This document shows, piece after piece, positions 36,264 to 44,337 of a stretch of 64,000 bases of DNA. The DNA comes from Puniceicoccaceae bacterium (lineage in GTDB: Bacteria; Verrucomicrobiota; Verrucomicrobiia; Opitutales; JAFGAQ01). The translations under genes and the position numbers were made by a program. Below the pieces are notes generated by a model that was given only the letters and a program-made list of their open reading frames with translations, was not told where the DNA came from and did not search any database. The stretch lies in assembly GCA_028285755.1 (NCBI GenBank), contig JANQOQ010000006.1, forward strand, positions 868,001-932,000. The letters are read 5' to 3'. The stretch's first letter is position 1. The number at the start of each line of letters is the position of its first letter.

Positions 36264-36516
36264 AGACATGCAGATACCTCCAATCATCTATTCCAAAAAT
36301 TTACATGAATATGTGGGCGTAAAAGCCACCAAGTGGCGTGAGCTGCGTAAACTCGGTATCGCCCCGGAGCCGAAATATCGCTCAAAACATGGGGATGTTT
36401 ACCATGGATCAGACATTGAGGTATTCCTAGGAATCAGACCACCTGCTAGAGTGAAGGATTCAGTGATTAACCCATTTGCAGAAGGATTAAAGAAACTTGA
36501 CCAACTTAAACATTAA
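36253..36516 (+). CDS. Excisionase-like small protein
   Basis: About 83-87 residues; ATG at 36253 or 36268. The sequence YSKNLHEYVGVKATKWRELRKLG followed by GDVYHGSDIEVFLGI fits a winged-helix DNA-binding fold of excisionase size. It overlaps the integrase start by 20 bases, the usual position for a recombination directionality factor. Confidence 0.55.
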   Translation: MRAKDMQIPPIIYSKNLHEYVGVKATKWRELRKLGIAPEPKYRSKHGDVYHGSDIEVFLGIRPPARVKDSVINPFAEGLKKLDQLKH

Positions 36517-37606
36517 ACTGGCTCCTCACTGTAAGGTTCGCGCCAGAAAAGATCACTATGTTATATACTTTATACCGCCTAAGCACATGCGACCGAAGAA
36601 CTGGCCACCGAGCCTGGAGGTCGGTAAAACCAATAAGCATAGCGCTCAAGAGCTGAAAGCACGTAGTCATGAGCTATACGATGATTTTGTGTTGGCCCGA
36701 ACGGGTCATAAACCGGATACGCGCGTCAAGAAAGGATCTTTGAGCTATATCATTGCCCGATACAAAAAGTCGGAACATTGGTTAAATCTGAGTCCTCATA
36801 CCCAAAGAGGCTATGAGCCGATGCTTAAAGTCATAGCTGACTGGTGCAAGGCATCGGGCCACCCACACATCAAACACATGGGAACCAAGGAAATTGTGGG
36901 TTTTCTTAATCGTTGGCAGGACACACCCAGAACGAGGAAAAACTATAAGTCCGTTCTATCTAAATTGTTTCAGGTAGCCATTGAAGAAAATCTCGTTAGT
37001 GACAATTTGGTTCGCAAGATTACCCTACCAAAATCACACAAGCGCAAAGACACTTTTAAGGTTTGGACACTGGCTGATATCGAGCGTTTCATTAAAGTAG
37101 CCGATCAAATCGGCAAACCCAATGTGGGCACTGCGGTTGCCATCGCTTGGGAAGGATTTAGGCAAACCGATGTTTTTAATCTTCAAGAACCCAGAGACTA
37201 CACGAATGGGTTCTTCCGTTTCAAAACCAGTAAGACAGGCGAAATCATCAAAGTTGAGGTCTCACGCTATGACACCATAAAGCGATTATCCCGCAGGCCT
37301 AAATCTCAATTACTTTTAACGGTTAATGACTCCACCCAAATGCAATGGGGTAAATTGTCCTTTTATCATATGTTCAAGGAGGTAAGAGAGGCCGCTGACA
37401 TGCACGAATACGTTTTTAGGCATATCCGCAACAGCGCAGCCATTTATGCTCTCAAAGCTGGCCTAAACGATGCTGAATTCAAACAACGCTTTGGCTGGTC
37501 TAAAGACCAAGTTCAAGATATGGTCGATTATTACACCGATATCGACCAGGAAATCATCGATTCGGGGGCGGCAAAGTTGAGAGACTTTGCCGAAAAATCC
37601 CGATGA
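36497..37606 (+). CDS. Tyrosine integrase (tRNA-Leu site type)
   Basis: Site-specific integrase, 369 residues. There is an N-terminal arm-binding region (about 10-60), a SAM-like core-binding domain (SPHTQRGYEPMLKVIADWC, about 100-170) and the catalytic domain with Arg in WEGFRQTDVF, Lys in KTSKTGE, FRHIRNSA, FGWSKD (Trp in the usual second His position) and the nucleophile in VDYYTDID. The frame begins with TTG, 20 bases inside the preceding gene. Its 3' end faces a tRNA-Leu(CAA) 3' half only 70 bases away, which should be its attachment core. Confidence 0.9.
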   Translation: MTNLNIKLAPHCKVRARKDHYVIYFIPPKHMRPKNWPPSLEVGKTNKHSAQELKARSHELYDDFVLARTGHKPDTRVKKGSLSYIIARYKKSEHWLNLSPHTQRGYEPMLKVIADWCKASGHPHIKHMGTKEIVGFLNRWQDTPRTRKNYKSVLSKLFQVAIEENLVSDNLVRKITLPKSHKRKDTFKVWTLADIERFIKVADQIGKPNVGTAVAIAWEGFRQTDVFNLQEPRDYTNGFFRFKTSKTGEIIKVEVSRYDTIKRLSRRPKSQLLLTVNDSTQMQWGKLSFYHMFKEVREAADMHEYVFRHIRNSAAIYALKAGLNDAEFKQRFGWSKDQVQDMVDYYTDIDQEIIDSGAAKLRDFAEKSR

Positions 37607-37607
37607 G

Positions 37608-37830
37608 ATGGGAACACTTTTCAAATTTTAAAATGGGAAAGCTTTTTCCTCTACTCGCTGTAAGCGTTGAAAATGCTGGTGCCTCCGGAAAGACTCGAAC
37701 TCTCACTCTGTTGCCAGAACCGGATTTTGAATCCGTTCTAAATCCAATAAAATCAATGCTCTTGTTCCTGTTTTCCTGTTTTGTTCACTTGTGTGGAATC
37801 AACGACTTAGCGGGACATGGGAACGCTTTT
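37608..37830. other. attP-like region with flanking direct repeats
   Basis: ATGGGAACACTTTT (37608-37621) and ATGGGAACGCTTTT (37817-37830) flank the tRNA-Leu half on both sides and may be integrase arm sites. CCTGTTTT occurs twice near 37766-37782. Having both arms suggests an attP that is not split by integration. Confidence 0.5.
37677..37737 (-). tRNA. 3' half of tRNA-Leu (anticodon CAA), attachment core, not a functional gene
   Basis: On the minus strand the sequence runs from the anticodon stem (ACGGA, loop TTCAAAA with anticodon CAA, TCCGG), through a long class II variable arm and a T-arm (GAGAG TTCGAGT CTTTC), to the acceptor strand CGGAGGC, A73 and an encoded CCA. The 5' half (D-arm and acceptor partner GCCTCCG) is absent. 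Crossing over in an anticodon loop is a known integrase preference. Confidence 0.8.
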
Positions 37831-37949
37831 TTATGAGAGTTAGATATATGGATGAATGTAGAAAAGCAACCCAGCGGATAGAACATTTCAGCAGAGATAT
37901 ATGAATATGGAAAACCTAAAGGATATACACGTAAGTGTAAGAGAATAAA

Positions 37950-37990
37950 CAGGATAGCAAGATGTGTTTCGCCTACGCGAAACCATCTTG
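37950..37990 (-). other. Origin of transfer (MOBP type) with nic site
   Basis: A 14-base inverted repeat with one bulge (CAAGATGTGTTTCGC, 37958-37972, with GCGAAACCATCTTG, 37977-37990) is followed on the minus strand by CTATCCTG. TATCCTG is the RP4/R64-type nic sequence, with cleavage expected after the G at 37950. MobC and a MOBP relaxase follow at once. The nicked strand leads leftward, towards ardA. Confidence 0.75.
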
Positions 37991-38076
37991 GCAGGTGGGA
38001 AGGTCCCCCCGTGCATCCCCCCTTGATGCCCGCCCGGATTGGATAAGTTAAACGCAACCCATGTACGGAGGTAGCT

Positions 38077-38424
38077 ATGGCGAGGCCGCGTTTACCTATA
38101 TCCAGGCGTAAGTCCAAACAAGTTTCATTCTATGTGACTGAGGCAGTCTACCAGAAACTTGCGGATGACGCCGGGCGGGTGAGCATGAGTCCGAATGAGC
38201 TGGCCAGAGAGCTTATGCTTTCAGGTCATAACCGTCTGGTGCTCAAGACTCATGCTTTCAGTGACCCTGCTCTACTCAAGCGTGTCGAACACATTGCGTG
38301 TATCCTACAGCCGCTCGTAAAGCAATGCTACACCTTTAAGGAAATAGATCCAGAACTCACACAGCTCTGTAAAAGTCTCCAGAAGCTTATCGATAAAAAC
38401 CTGGAGAGTATTTCCCAAAGATGA
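38077..38424 (+). CDS. MobC-like relaxosome accessory protein
   Basis: DNA-binding accessory protein of the mobilisation system, 115 residues. The N-terminal half is a ribbon-helix-helix motif (KQVSFYVTEAVYQKLADDAGR, then MSPNELARELML); the C-terminal half (HIACILQPLVKQ) matches MobC-type proteins. It would open oriT and load the relaxase. It lies just behind oriT and overlaps the relaxase gene by four bases. Confidence 0.75.
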   Translation: MARPRLPISRRKSKQVSFYVTEAVYQKLADDAGRVSMSPNELARELMLSGHNRLVLKTHAFSDPALLKRVEHIACILQPLVKQCYTFKEIDPELTQLCKSLQKLIDKNLESISQR

Positions 38425-39662
38425 ACCCGAAAGAAGCCAAGAAAGGTCGATCTCCCCATGGAGCCTGGCTCTACCATGCTCATGATCACCGATCACTAAC
38501 CCGTGATCGTATCGGCTTCTTTCATACCGTGAATATCCCCACTGAGGATATAGATAAGGTTTGGAAATTCCAGGCGTATACGTTAATGAACCGTAATCGG
38601 TTACTGATTGCTGCTGGGCAAAAGCCTAGCAATAAGAAATTGGAAGCTGCTATCTTCCCTATTTCCTGGAATTTCCATCCCGATCATCCACCCACCGAAG
38701 AGCTGATGATCAATATTGGCCTGCAAACCCTACAAGTTCTAGGCTTGCAGGAACACGAGGCATATTTTGTGGAGCATACCGACACGCCTCATAGGCATTT
38801 TCATATTATCGTGAATCGGGTTCATCCGATTACTGGAATTCTTGGAAAGGACTCCCATAGTAAACGCAAGCTCTCAGAGCTTGCGCTCAAGCTATGCCGA
38901 GAGCATGGTCTTGAGCATTTAGCCCCACAACGGGTAGAAAATGCTCAAAAACGGGAACTGGGAGAAACTACCAAGTATCATGATCCTCGCATTGCTCAAG
39001 CTTGGGAAAACAGCTCATACGGGCAGGATTTCATATCTGCTTTGGTTGAAAATCAGCTCTATCTGGCTCAAGGCCGCAAACGTCTTGTTTTGGTCGATGC
39101 TCGCGGTAAAACCCAAAATCCGCTACGGCAAATAAAGGGTGTAAGAACCAGGGAATTTCGGGAAAAACTAAGCAAGGGTTTTAACCTATCAACCTTGCCT
39201 GACGCTGAGCAAGTCATTGCTACCTTAAAATCGGGCAAGTCTCCCAAGGGCTTATACCCCGATTTTGTGGATAAACCTCAAGCAACTGATACTTTAAAGC
39301 AGCAGTTCAAAGCTCATCTTGAGGCACTCAAGCAGCGTTACCAGTTACCTCAAAAACAAGCAGTCATCCGACGTTTACACCAAGAGATCAAGCACCTTCC
39401 CTGGTGGAAAAAGCTGCTAGGATTTGGAATCTGGAAATCGCGTAAATTAAGAAAATGTATCCAAGATTATTCAGTTTCCAAGCAAACCACCATCGCAGAA
39501 TTTCAGCAGTGGAAGGCTAACAATCAGAGACAATCATCTAATGTAAATTCTGGTAATCGTTTGTATAAATCACTCAAATATCCGCACAAAGGCAATTATC
39601 CTAGACCTCCAAATGTACGAAGCAGAATATCGAATCCAGGACCAACTATATCGCCAGAATAA
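38421..39662 (+). CDS. mobA: MOBP-type relaxase (mobilisation nuclease)
   Basis: Relaxase that nicks oriT and stays bound to the 5' end of the transferred strand. The three-histidine signature HTDTPHRHFHIIVNRVHP (His119, His126, His128, Asn132) is intact; a candidate nucleophile is Tyr18 in GAWLYHAHDH. The domain covers about 1-170, and the remainder is a basic helical tail. At 413 residues there is no primase or helicase part. It is translationally coupled to MobC and lies downstream of a matching TATCCTG oriT. Confidence 0.88.
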   Translation: MNPKEAKKGRSPHGAWLYHAHDHRSLTRDRIGFFHTVNIPTEDIDKVWKFQAYTLMNRNRLLIAAGQKPSNKKLEAAIFPISWNFHPDHPPTEELMINIGLQTLQVLGLQEHEAYFVEHTDTPHRHFHIIVNRVHPITGILGKDSHSKRKLSELALKLCREHGLEHLAPQRVENAQKRELGETTKYHDPRIAQAWENSSYGQDFISALVENQLYLAQGRKRLVLVDARGKTQNPLRQIKGVRTREFREKLSKGFNLSTLPDAEQVIATLKSGKSPKGLYPDFVDKPQATDTLKQQFKAHLEALKQRYQLPQKQAVIRRLHQEIKHLPWWKKLLGFGIWKSRKLRKCIQDYSVSKQTTIAEFQQWKANNQRQSSNVNSGNRLYKSLKYPHKGNYPRPPNVRSRISNPGPTISPE

Positions 39663-39716
39663 ACACCTTTAAATCCCAAAAGTTCTATTTTGTAATGTAA
39701 TATCAGATCTTAGAGC

Positions 39717-40130
39717 TCAATTTTTCCATGGGTTGATCAAATGAATACCTGTATTCTGAAAGTCCTTTGTGTTGCGGGTTACTACACTCAAAGAATATAC
39801 ATCAGCGGTTGCGGCTATCAAAGAGTCCTCTACAGCTAATATTCGACCCGCAAGCCTTTCATTGGCTCGCATGATAGCCGCATTTTCTGCAATTTCCAGG
39901 TTTACAGGAATCACTTTTCCTGAGTGCTTGGATCTAAGCTGGGTAATCCAGCCCAGCAGCTTTTCTTGCCTGGCGCTGTCGTTTACAGCGTGTGCGCCAT
40001 AGTATAGCTCGTGCATTGTAACAACTGACAAATAGGCTTGCTCAACTGAGCCACAGTAAGCCAATATAGTAGGATTAGGCTGAGGCCTAGCCAATTCTGA
40101 CACGACATTGGTATCAAACAAAACAGACAT
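39717..40130 (-). CDS. vapC: VapC-type PIN-domain toxin
   Basis: Ribonuclease toxin, 137 residues. The PIN acidic set is intact: Asp6 in LFDTNVVSEL, Glu in TMHELYYGA, Asp in AVEDSLIAATA and the RNTKDF end motif. Toxins of this kind cut tRNA or rRNA when freed from their antitoxin. It follows the antitoxin gene by eight bases, so the pair is an addiction module of the element. Confidence 0.9.
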   Translation of the reverse strand: MSVLFDTNVVSELARPQPNPTILAYCGSVEQAYLSVVTMHELYYGAHAVNDSARQEKLLGWITQLRSKHSGKVIPVNLEIAENAAIMRANERLAGRILAVEDSLIAATADVYSLSVVTRNTKDFQNTGIHLINPWKN

Positions 40131-40138
40131 CAGGCTAA

Positions 40139-40405
40139 CTAGTCTACGAAGGGAATTTGACGAGCATTCCCTTCGCCTCTTACTGGCAATTCGATATCAA
40201 TTCCCGGGGAATTCTGTATCAACCAGGCTGCGAGTGATTCATTCGCTCCCGTGCGATTATCCCACTCTTCCTTCGAAACTACGACACAGGGAGCTTGACG
40301 GCCTATCATTTGAGGACCGTCCTTGCGGGCTTTTCTTAAAATTTCAGATAATTTTTTCTTAGCATCCTGAACCGTCCAGGATGTATCATTGATAAGTTCA
40401 GTCAT
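40139..40405 (-). CDS. Phd/YefM-type antitoxin
   Basis: Antitoxin of 88 residues with the typical start (SWTVQDAKKKLSEILRKAR, then GPQMIGRQAPCVVVSKEEWD). The N-terminal part should bind DNA and the C-terminal tail neutralise the PIN toxin. Two TAGACCAT repeats just upstream are a likely autoregulatory operator. Confidence 0.88.
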   Translation of the reverse strand: MTELINDTSWTVQDAKKKLSEILRKARKDGPQMIGRQAPCVVVSKEEWDNRTGANESLAAWLIQNSPGIDIELPVRGEGNARQIPFVD

Positions 40406-40428
40406 ACTATTCTCCTTTTTACTTTATA

Positions 40429-40446
40429 TAGACCATTGTAGACCAT
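40429..40446. promoter_or_regulatory. Operator of the toxin-antitoxin operon
   Basis: TAGACCAT occurs twice (40429-40436, 40439-40446), spaced by exactly one helical turn, directly in front of the antitoxin start codon. Confidence 0.5.
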
Positions 40447-40468
40447 ATCTTAAATCTAGTCAAGCTTG

Positions 40469-41755
40469 TCAGCGTCGATACCTGACTGATTTTCGCAGAG
40501 CATGAGCGATCAAACCGGCAGGGTGACCCTGCAATGCGCGATAAACCTCAGCTCCTCGCCTCATCCTTCGTAGTAGTTCTTTCTGATTGATTGAATTGTT
40601 GCGACTAGTTTTTTGCGCATATTTGGGAAGCTCCGCCTTTATTTCACGCCTCATACGCGGCCCAATTTCAGGATCTAATGCCGAATCCAAATCGTTAACG
40701 ATCACATTCTCATGAGATACTTGCTGATCAGGCTCGTGAGATAGTATCTGATTCAATTGGGCTTCACCAACCACTTGATAGAGCTGACTAAGCTGCTCGG
40801 AATTCAATACCTTCAATTGTCGATCCAAAACTAACTTACGGTTACTATGTGCCATCTTGCTCGTTCGCCAATCTTTCACAAAATCCTGTATCAATTGCGT
40901 AGACGGTTGCTTCAAAAATGCATCCTGGTATTCCGCTTGAAAGCGTTTAATCGCGTCACCTCTACTGTCTTTAATGAAGTATTCGATGCGTTTCTTAGTG
41001 GGTATTACGTCAAACATAGCCTCATATCGCTTTTCAAAAGCTTTTCGCTGTTGAGTCCTTACTGAAAACGCTTCTTCCATACTCCGGTCTATCCCGGATA
41101 AGCGAAAGCTTTCACCCTGCCATTCAACACCATAACCGAGTTGCTGGCAGGCTTCAGCCAAGTCCTGATAAAACAGATGGCGTATACTCTCCTTGCTTGC
41201 CTCGAGCATTTCACGCGGCTGAAGCGCTTTCCAGCCCTCCCCTTCGACCCAGGTATGATTTGAAAAAACCAGATGCGCATGAAGCTGCGGCTCCAATAGA
41301 CGACTGGTATCGTGATGATATATTGCTGCTACCGCGTTGCCGGTTCTTATCGTATTTTCACTTTGGTTAGCATTTCCCTTGCGGTCTCTCGCAGAAGCAT
41401 ATGCTTCTAATCGCCTAAATGTCCTCTGAACTACTTGCTCAAAAGCTTCGACAACTCGCTCATCTTCGCCGACCATCGCGACAATGCTAACAGACTTCGG
41501 AGCTGATATCACCACATCATGAAAAGCGACCTTGGAAGTGCGCGGCCTCAGCCTTTCACCAGTTACCGGATGTAAATTACCTCTTAAAGATTCAAAGGTT
41601 TCTGGTGACACCGTATGGCTTTCGATTCCAAGTATCTCAGCAGCCCTTCCTCGCCAATAACCAACTACGGCTTCCCCCTCAGAATAATAATCATTGGCAT
41701 TTAAATGCCGTGCCATATATTGCCGCCCTCTTCTGATTTGGTTTGCCGTGATCAC
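40469..41755 (-). CDS. MOBF-type relaxase (TrwC/TraI relaxase domain without helicase)
   Basis: Second relaxase of the element, of the other major class. The catalytic tyrosines lie in RQYMARHL (Tyr13) and NDYYSEGE (Tyr23, Tyr24), followed by GYWRGRAAEILG; FHDVVISAPKSVSIVA and the metal site HHDTSRLLEPQLHAHLVFSN complete the TrwC pattern. TrwC and TraI carry a large helicase behind this domain; here the protein stops at 428 residues after a basic helical tail. It could nick its own oriT but would need a helicase from elsewhere. A hairpin with a TrwC-like nic string lies at 44076-44140. Confidence 0.88.
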   Translation of the reverse strand: MITANQIRRGRQYMARHLNANDYYSEGEAVVGYWRGRAAEILGIESHTVSPETFESLRGNLHPVTGERLRPRTSKVAFHDVVISAPKSVSIVAMVGEDERVVEAFEQVVQRTFRRLEAYASARDRKGNANQSENTIRTGNAVAAIYHHDTSRLLEPQLHAHLVFSNHTWVEGEGWKALQPREMLEASKESIRHLFYQDLAEACQQLGYGVEWQGESFRLSGIDRSMEEAFSVRTQQRKAFEKRYEAMFDVIPTKKRIEYFIKDSRGDAIKRFQAEYQDAFLKQPSTQLIQDFVKDWRTSKMAHSNRKLVLDRQLKVLNSEQLSQLYQVVGEAQLNQILSHEPDQQVSHENVIVNDLDSALDPEIGPRMRREIKAELPKYAQKTSRNNSINQKELLRRMRRGAEVYRALQGHPAGLIAHALRKSVRYRR

Positions 41756-41884
41756 TACACGGAATCATGCGGCAGACTATGGTTGATTTCTCACGGAATA
41801 CTATTTGTAAGTGAAATTCATAAAAATGCGCCCGAAATAAGTGTTTTTCACGAATTGTAAGCAATTTTCATAGAAATTCGATTA

Positions 41885-43051
41885 TCAATCCCACTCGATT
41901 TCTTTCATCAACGGAAACTTATATGGTTTCGCAACCTCCAGAAATTCAGGCAGAGTGTCTTTCCCTAGAAGCTGCTTTTGCCGGTATGCACGATCCAGGT
42001 AGAAATCCTTTGATCCAGCCACCAATCGAACAGCAGCCGTTTCGGTCATATGAGGTATGGCTTTTTCAAATATGTCCAGGGCCTCATTCGAATTATGAGC
42101 AATGTTGCTATGCCCTATCCTCTCACCGAAATTTGCATCATACAAGCTGGTCATAAGCAGTGCAATTCTGTCTGTGGACATTGGGTGCTTCTTATCCCAG
42201 GCTCGATTCATATCAATGCCTGAAAGTTGGTTTTTGTACAGGCTAAAACCGCTATGCTCAAACGCCTCCACAAACCAGTGCGAATAGAGCATATACAAGG
42301 AGGCTAATACGCAGGGCATCTTTGCCTGATAAAATTCACCTCTTAATTCAAAGGGAGTTTTATCACTAACGGTGAGTAAGCGCTGAAGTGATACAAAATC
42401 AGCTGAAATTTCAGCTACTAGGCTCCACTTATCCGGTTTGATCACTCCTTCACTTTGAGTTTCTCCCAGGAACCCAATCGAATCACCAGAGCTTTGGCCT
42501 AATAATACGCTATGCCCATTAACCGCATGAGTAAATTCATGTGATAGAACAAAGATGAGGATGAGATTTGTGAGCACATTCGCAAAATCGGTGTATTCAG
42601 TACCCAGTTTTAAATCCTTTACCAGCGTTTTGATTTTTGCGGTATCGTATCCTTTGAGAGATCCAACCCCTCTCCACTCTTTTTGCGCAAACAAATGGAA
42701 GTAATCTCCGACATAGAATTTCTCAAAGCTCCTGAATTTTGCGGTAATACACATCAGAACGATCTCATCAATCAGGCGCATTAGGCCTTCATCATAAAGG
42801 ATCAGAAGTCGTCGGTTATACTTAGTGAACACCGCATTCCTCAATGAAGACGCAGAAATCTGAGCATGCGCTGTAAATTTTTCTCCAACTTCATTCTCCG
42901 AACCTTCATAGCAATCTGCCAAAACATCCAGATATTCATGAGCTAGGTTCCTATCCGGAGAGGGTGGAGATTGATAGTTAGTCGGAAAGCCACCTCTGAT
43001 GATTGAGAAGCGTCTAAGCTCCTCAGGAGGATTTTTGAATATGGAGTGCAT
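41885..43051 (-). CDS. Predicted zinc metallopeptidase (HExxH), 388 aa
   Basis: Protein of unknown family with a zincin signature: LSHEFTHAVNGHS at about 170-182, and VAEISADFVSLQRLL about 45 residues later, which supplies a third ligand (Glu/Asp). No signal peptide is visible, so it is probably cytoplasmic, although FANVLTNLILIFVLSHEF is hydrophobic. It is the gene upstream of the MOBF relaxase with a 130-base gap. The second zincin of the element (56919) has the same layout HEFxHxxNxH plus SExxADxxA. Substrate and role are unknown. Confidence 0.65.
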   Translation of the reverse strand: MHSIFKNPPEELRRFSIIRGGFPTNYQSPPSPDRNLAHEYLDVLADCYEGSENEVGEKFTAHAQISASSLRNAVFTKYNRRLLILYDEGLMRLIDEIVLMCITAKFRSFEKFYVGDYFHLFAQKEWRGVGSLKGYDTAKIKTLVKDLKLGTEYTDFANVLTNLILIFVLSHEFTHAVNGHSVLLGQSSGDSIGFLGETQSEGVIKPDKWSLVAEISADFVSLQRLLTVSDKTPFELRGEFYQAKMPCVLASLYMLYSHWFVEAFEHSGFSLYKNQLSGIDMNRAWDKKHPMSTDRIALLMTSLYDANFGERIGHSNIAHNSNEALDIFEKAIPHMTETAAVRLVAGSKDFYLDRAYRQKQLLGKDTLPEFLEVAKPYKFPLMKEIEWD

Positions 43052-43175
43052 AAGTCTTTTTGAGGTTGGAAGGTAAACAACTCTTAGAGTCTATGATGAC
43101 GATCAATTACTTTCTCGCCATAAAAAAAGGGCAACTTCATACAGTCGCCCTTCTCTCTAGGTAGTATCTACAAAA

Positions 43176-43373
43176 CTACCCAATATATTTCCACCACGCA
43201 CCTTTATTTGATGAACGTATAGGTGGAAAGGTTTCTCCATTGCTTAGAGGAATGATTCTCTCTTCGAATGTAGGAGCAGGTGTTGAGCTTCCATCAAGAT
43301 AACCATCAAACTGATATTTACCTGTTTTTGTACATGTTTGCCCCGTCCTGAATCTATCGCCATATTTAACCAT
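43176..43373 (-). CDS. Small YjzC-like protein
   Basis: A 65-residue protein of the pattern RFRTGQTCTKTGKYQFDGYLDG, then ERIIPLSNGETFPPI and GAWWKY, like the YjzC family of small single-domain proteins of unknown function. It lies with two other small conserved genes on the same strand. Confidence 0.55.
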   Translation of the reverse strand: MVKYGDRFRTGQTCTKTGKYQFDGYLDGSSTPAPTFEERIIPLSNGETFPPIRSSNKGAWWKYIG

Positions 43374-43393
43374 AGTCTTCCTTTGGTCGGTAG

Positions 43394-43627
43394 TTAGTAT
43401 TTTGTATCCTTAATTGAGCTAGGATCATTTCCGTAACTGTCTTTGTCCCTGATACGACCATCAGGAATTTGGATAACAACTTCTGAGAGATTTCGTTTTG
43501 CGATTTCTCTGGCCGTTTCAATAGCACCCTTTTGTTTAGGATGAAAGGAAGTAACCCTAGTGTTACCATCCCCAAGCACAGCCCAACCCATTTCTCGTTT
43601 TAATACATGTTGATTCTTACTTCTCAT
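43394..43627 (-). CDS. DUF2188-family small protein
   Basis: A 77-residue protein resembling DUF2188: HVLKREMGWAVLGDGNTRVTS, then AIETAREIAKRNLSE and IRDKDSYGNDP. Function unknown; frequent on mobile elements. It is the middle gene of a three-gene small cluster and is separated from the next by 20 bases. Confidence 0.75.
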   Translation of the reverse strand: MRSKNQHVLKREMGWAVLGDGNTRVTSFHPKQKGAIETAREIAKRNLSEVVIQIPDGRIRDKDSYGNDPSSIKDTKY

Positions 43628-43662
43628 TTAGTGTAGTTCATCATGTATAATGGGTTCACAGC

Positions 43663-43836
43663 TCAATCTTCTTTTCTGACTCCTTTAAAAGGCTGAGAAT
43701 CAGCTTTTTGGTCCATGAACTGTCCAGTTTGTGCATCTCTTTTGGTCCATCTGTCATTAGATGGATTATAAGTTTGCGACCGGCTTCTTACTGCTCCTCG
43801 GCGAGCACCGTCTCCATATGGTTTATTTTTAGCCAT
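43663..43836 (-). CDS. Small conserved basic protein (57 aa)
   Basis: MAKNKPYGDGARRGAV at the start and FMDQKADSQPFKGVRKE at the end: a short, basic, probably disordered protein that I associate with DUF2188 partners. The ATG at 43836 is preferred over an upstream one at 43854. Confidence 0.55.
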   Translation of the reverse strand: MAKNKPYGDGARRGAVRSRSQTYNPSNDRWTKRDAQTGQFMDQKADSQPFKGVRKED

Positions 43837-44075
43837 AACACTAAAGCTTCGCATTTTCCGTACCTAAAAGTAGGCTTTTCATAAGCCAGAGTACCACAAT
43901 AACTTACGCAATGGTCAAAAGGTTCAAAACAAAATATTTGGGACATAAAGTCACAAAATACTATATATTGTGCCAATAACAGCCTCAGACACAATATGTA
44001 GTGTGATTACATCAGATAAGCCTATATTTATTGCCGTAGGCTGAATTAGTTTATGGTAATCACTTAGCTTGTCTC

Positions 44076-44140
44076 GTATTGTCCACAAGTTCGTTCGGCC
44101 TGGCTGCTTGGGGGCCGCCTACCGAACTTGTGGACAATAC
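44076..44140. repeat. 18-bp perfect inverted repeat with TrwC-like nic strings, possible second oriT
   Basis: GTATTGTCCACAAGTTCG (44076-44093) and its exact complement (44123-44140) enclose a small GGCC/GGCC stem. GTATTGTC is shared with the TrwC nic region of plasmid R388 (GTATTGTCT, cut after the T). It stands in a 480-base gene-free gap directly before the TraK-like gene, the place of oriT in RP4. It could also be a protein-binding cruciform. Confidence 0.5.
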
Positions 44141-44337
44141 TCCTAAGCAAAGTCTTATGGTAAAAGCGAGGAGACACAATACCCGAAGACCTGGCGGCCT
44201 TCGGAAAAAGGCTAATCAGCTCAGAATTTGACAACCTCGTAGCAACTCTTTGGCAACATCGCGCCAACCAGTTGGCCACTCTGAAAACAACGTGCTGGCA
44301 ACGGTAATTTTGTTCACTTTTACGCATAATATGATCG

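Noticed and set aside
39717-40405. Toxin-antitoxin pair as a novel system
   Set aside because: Both proteins fit the ordinary PIN toxin and Phd/YefM antitoxin families; it is a normal addiction module.
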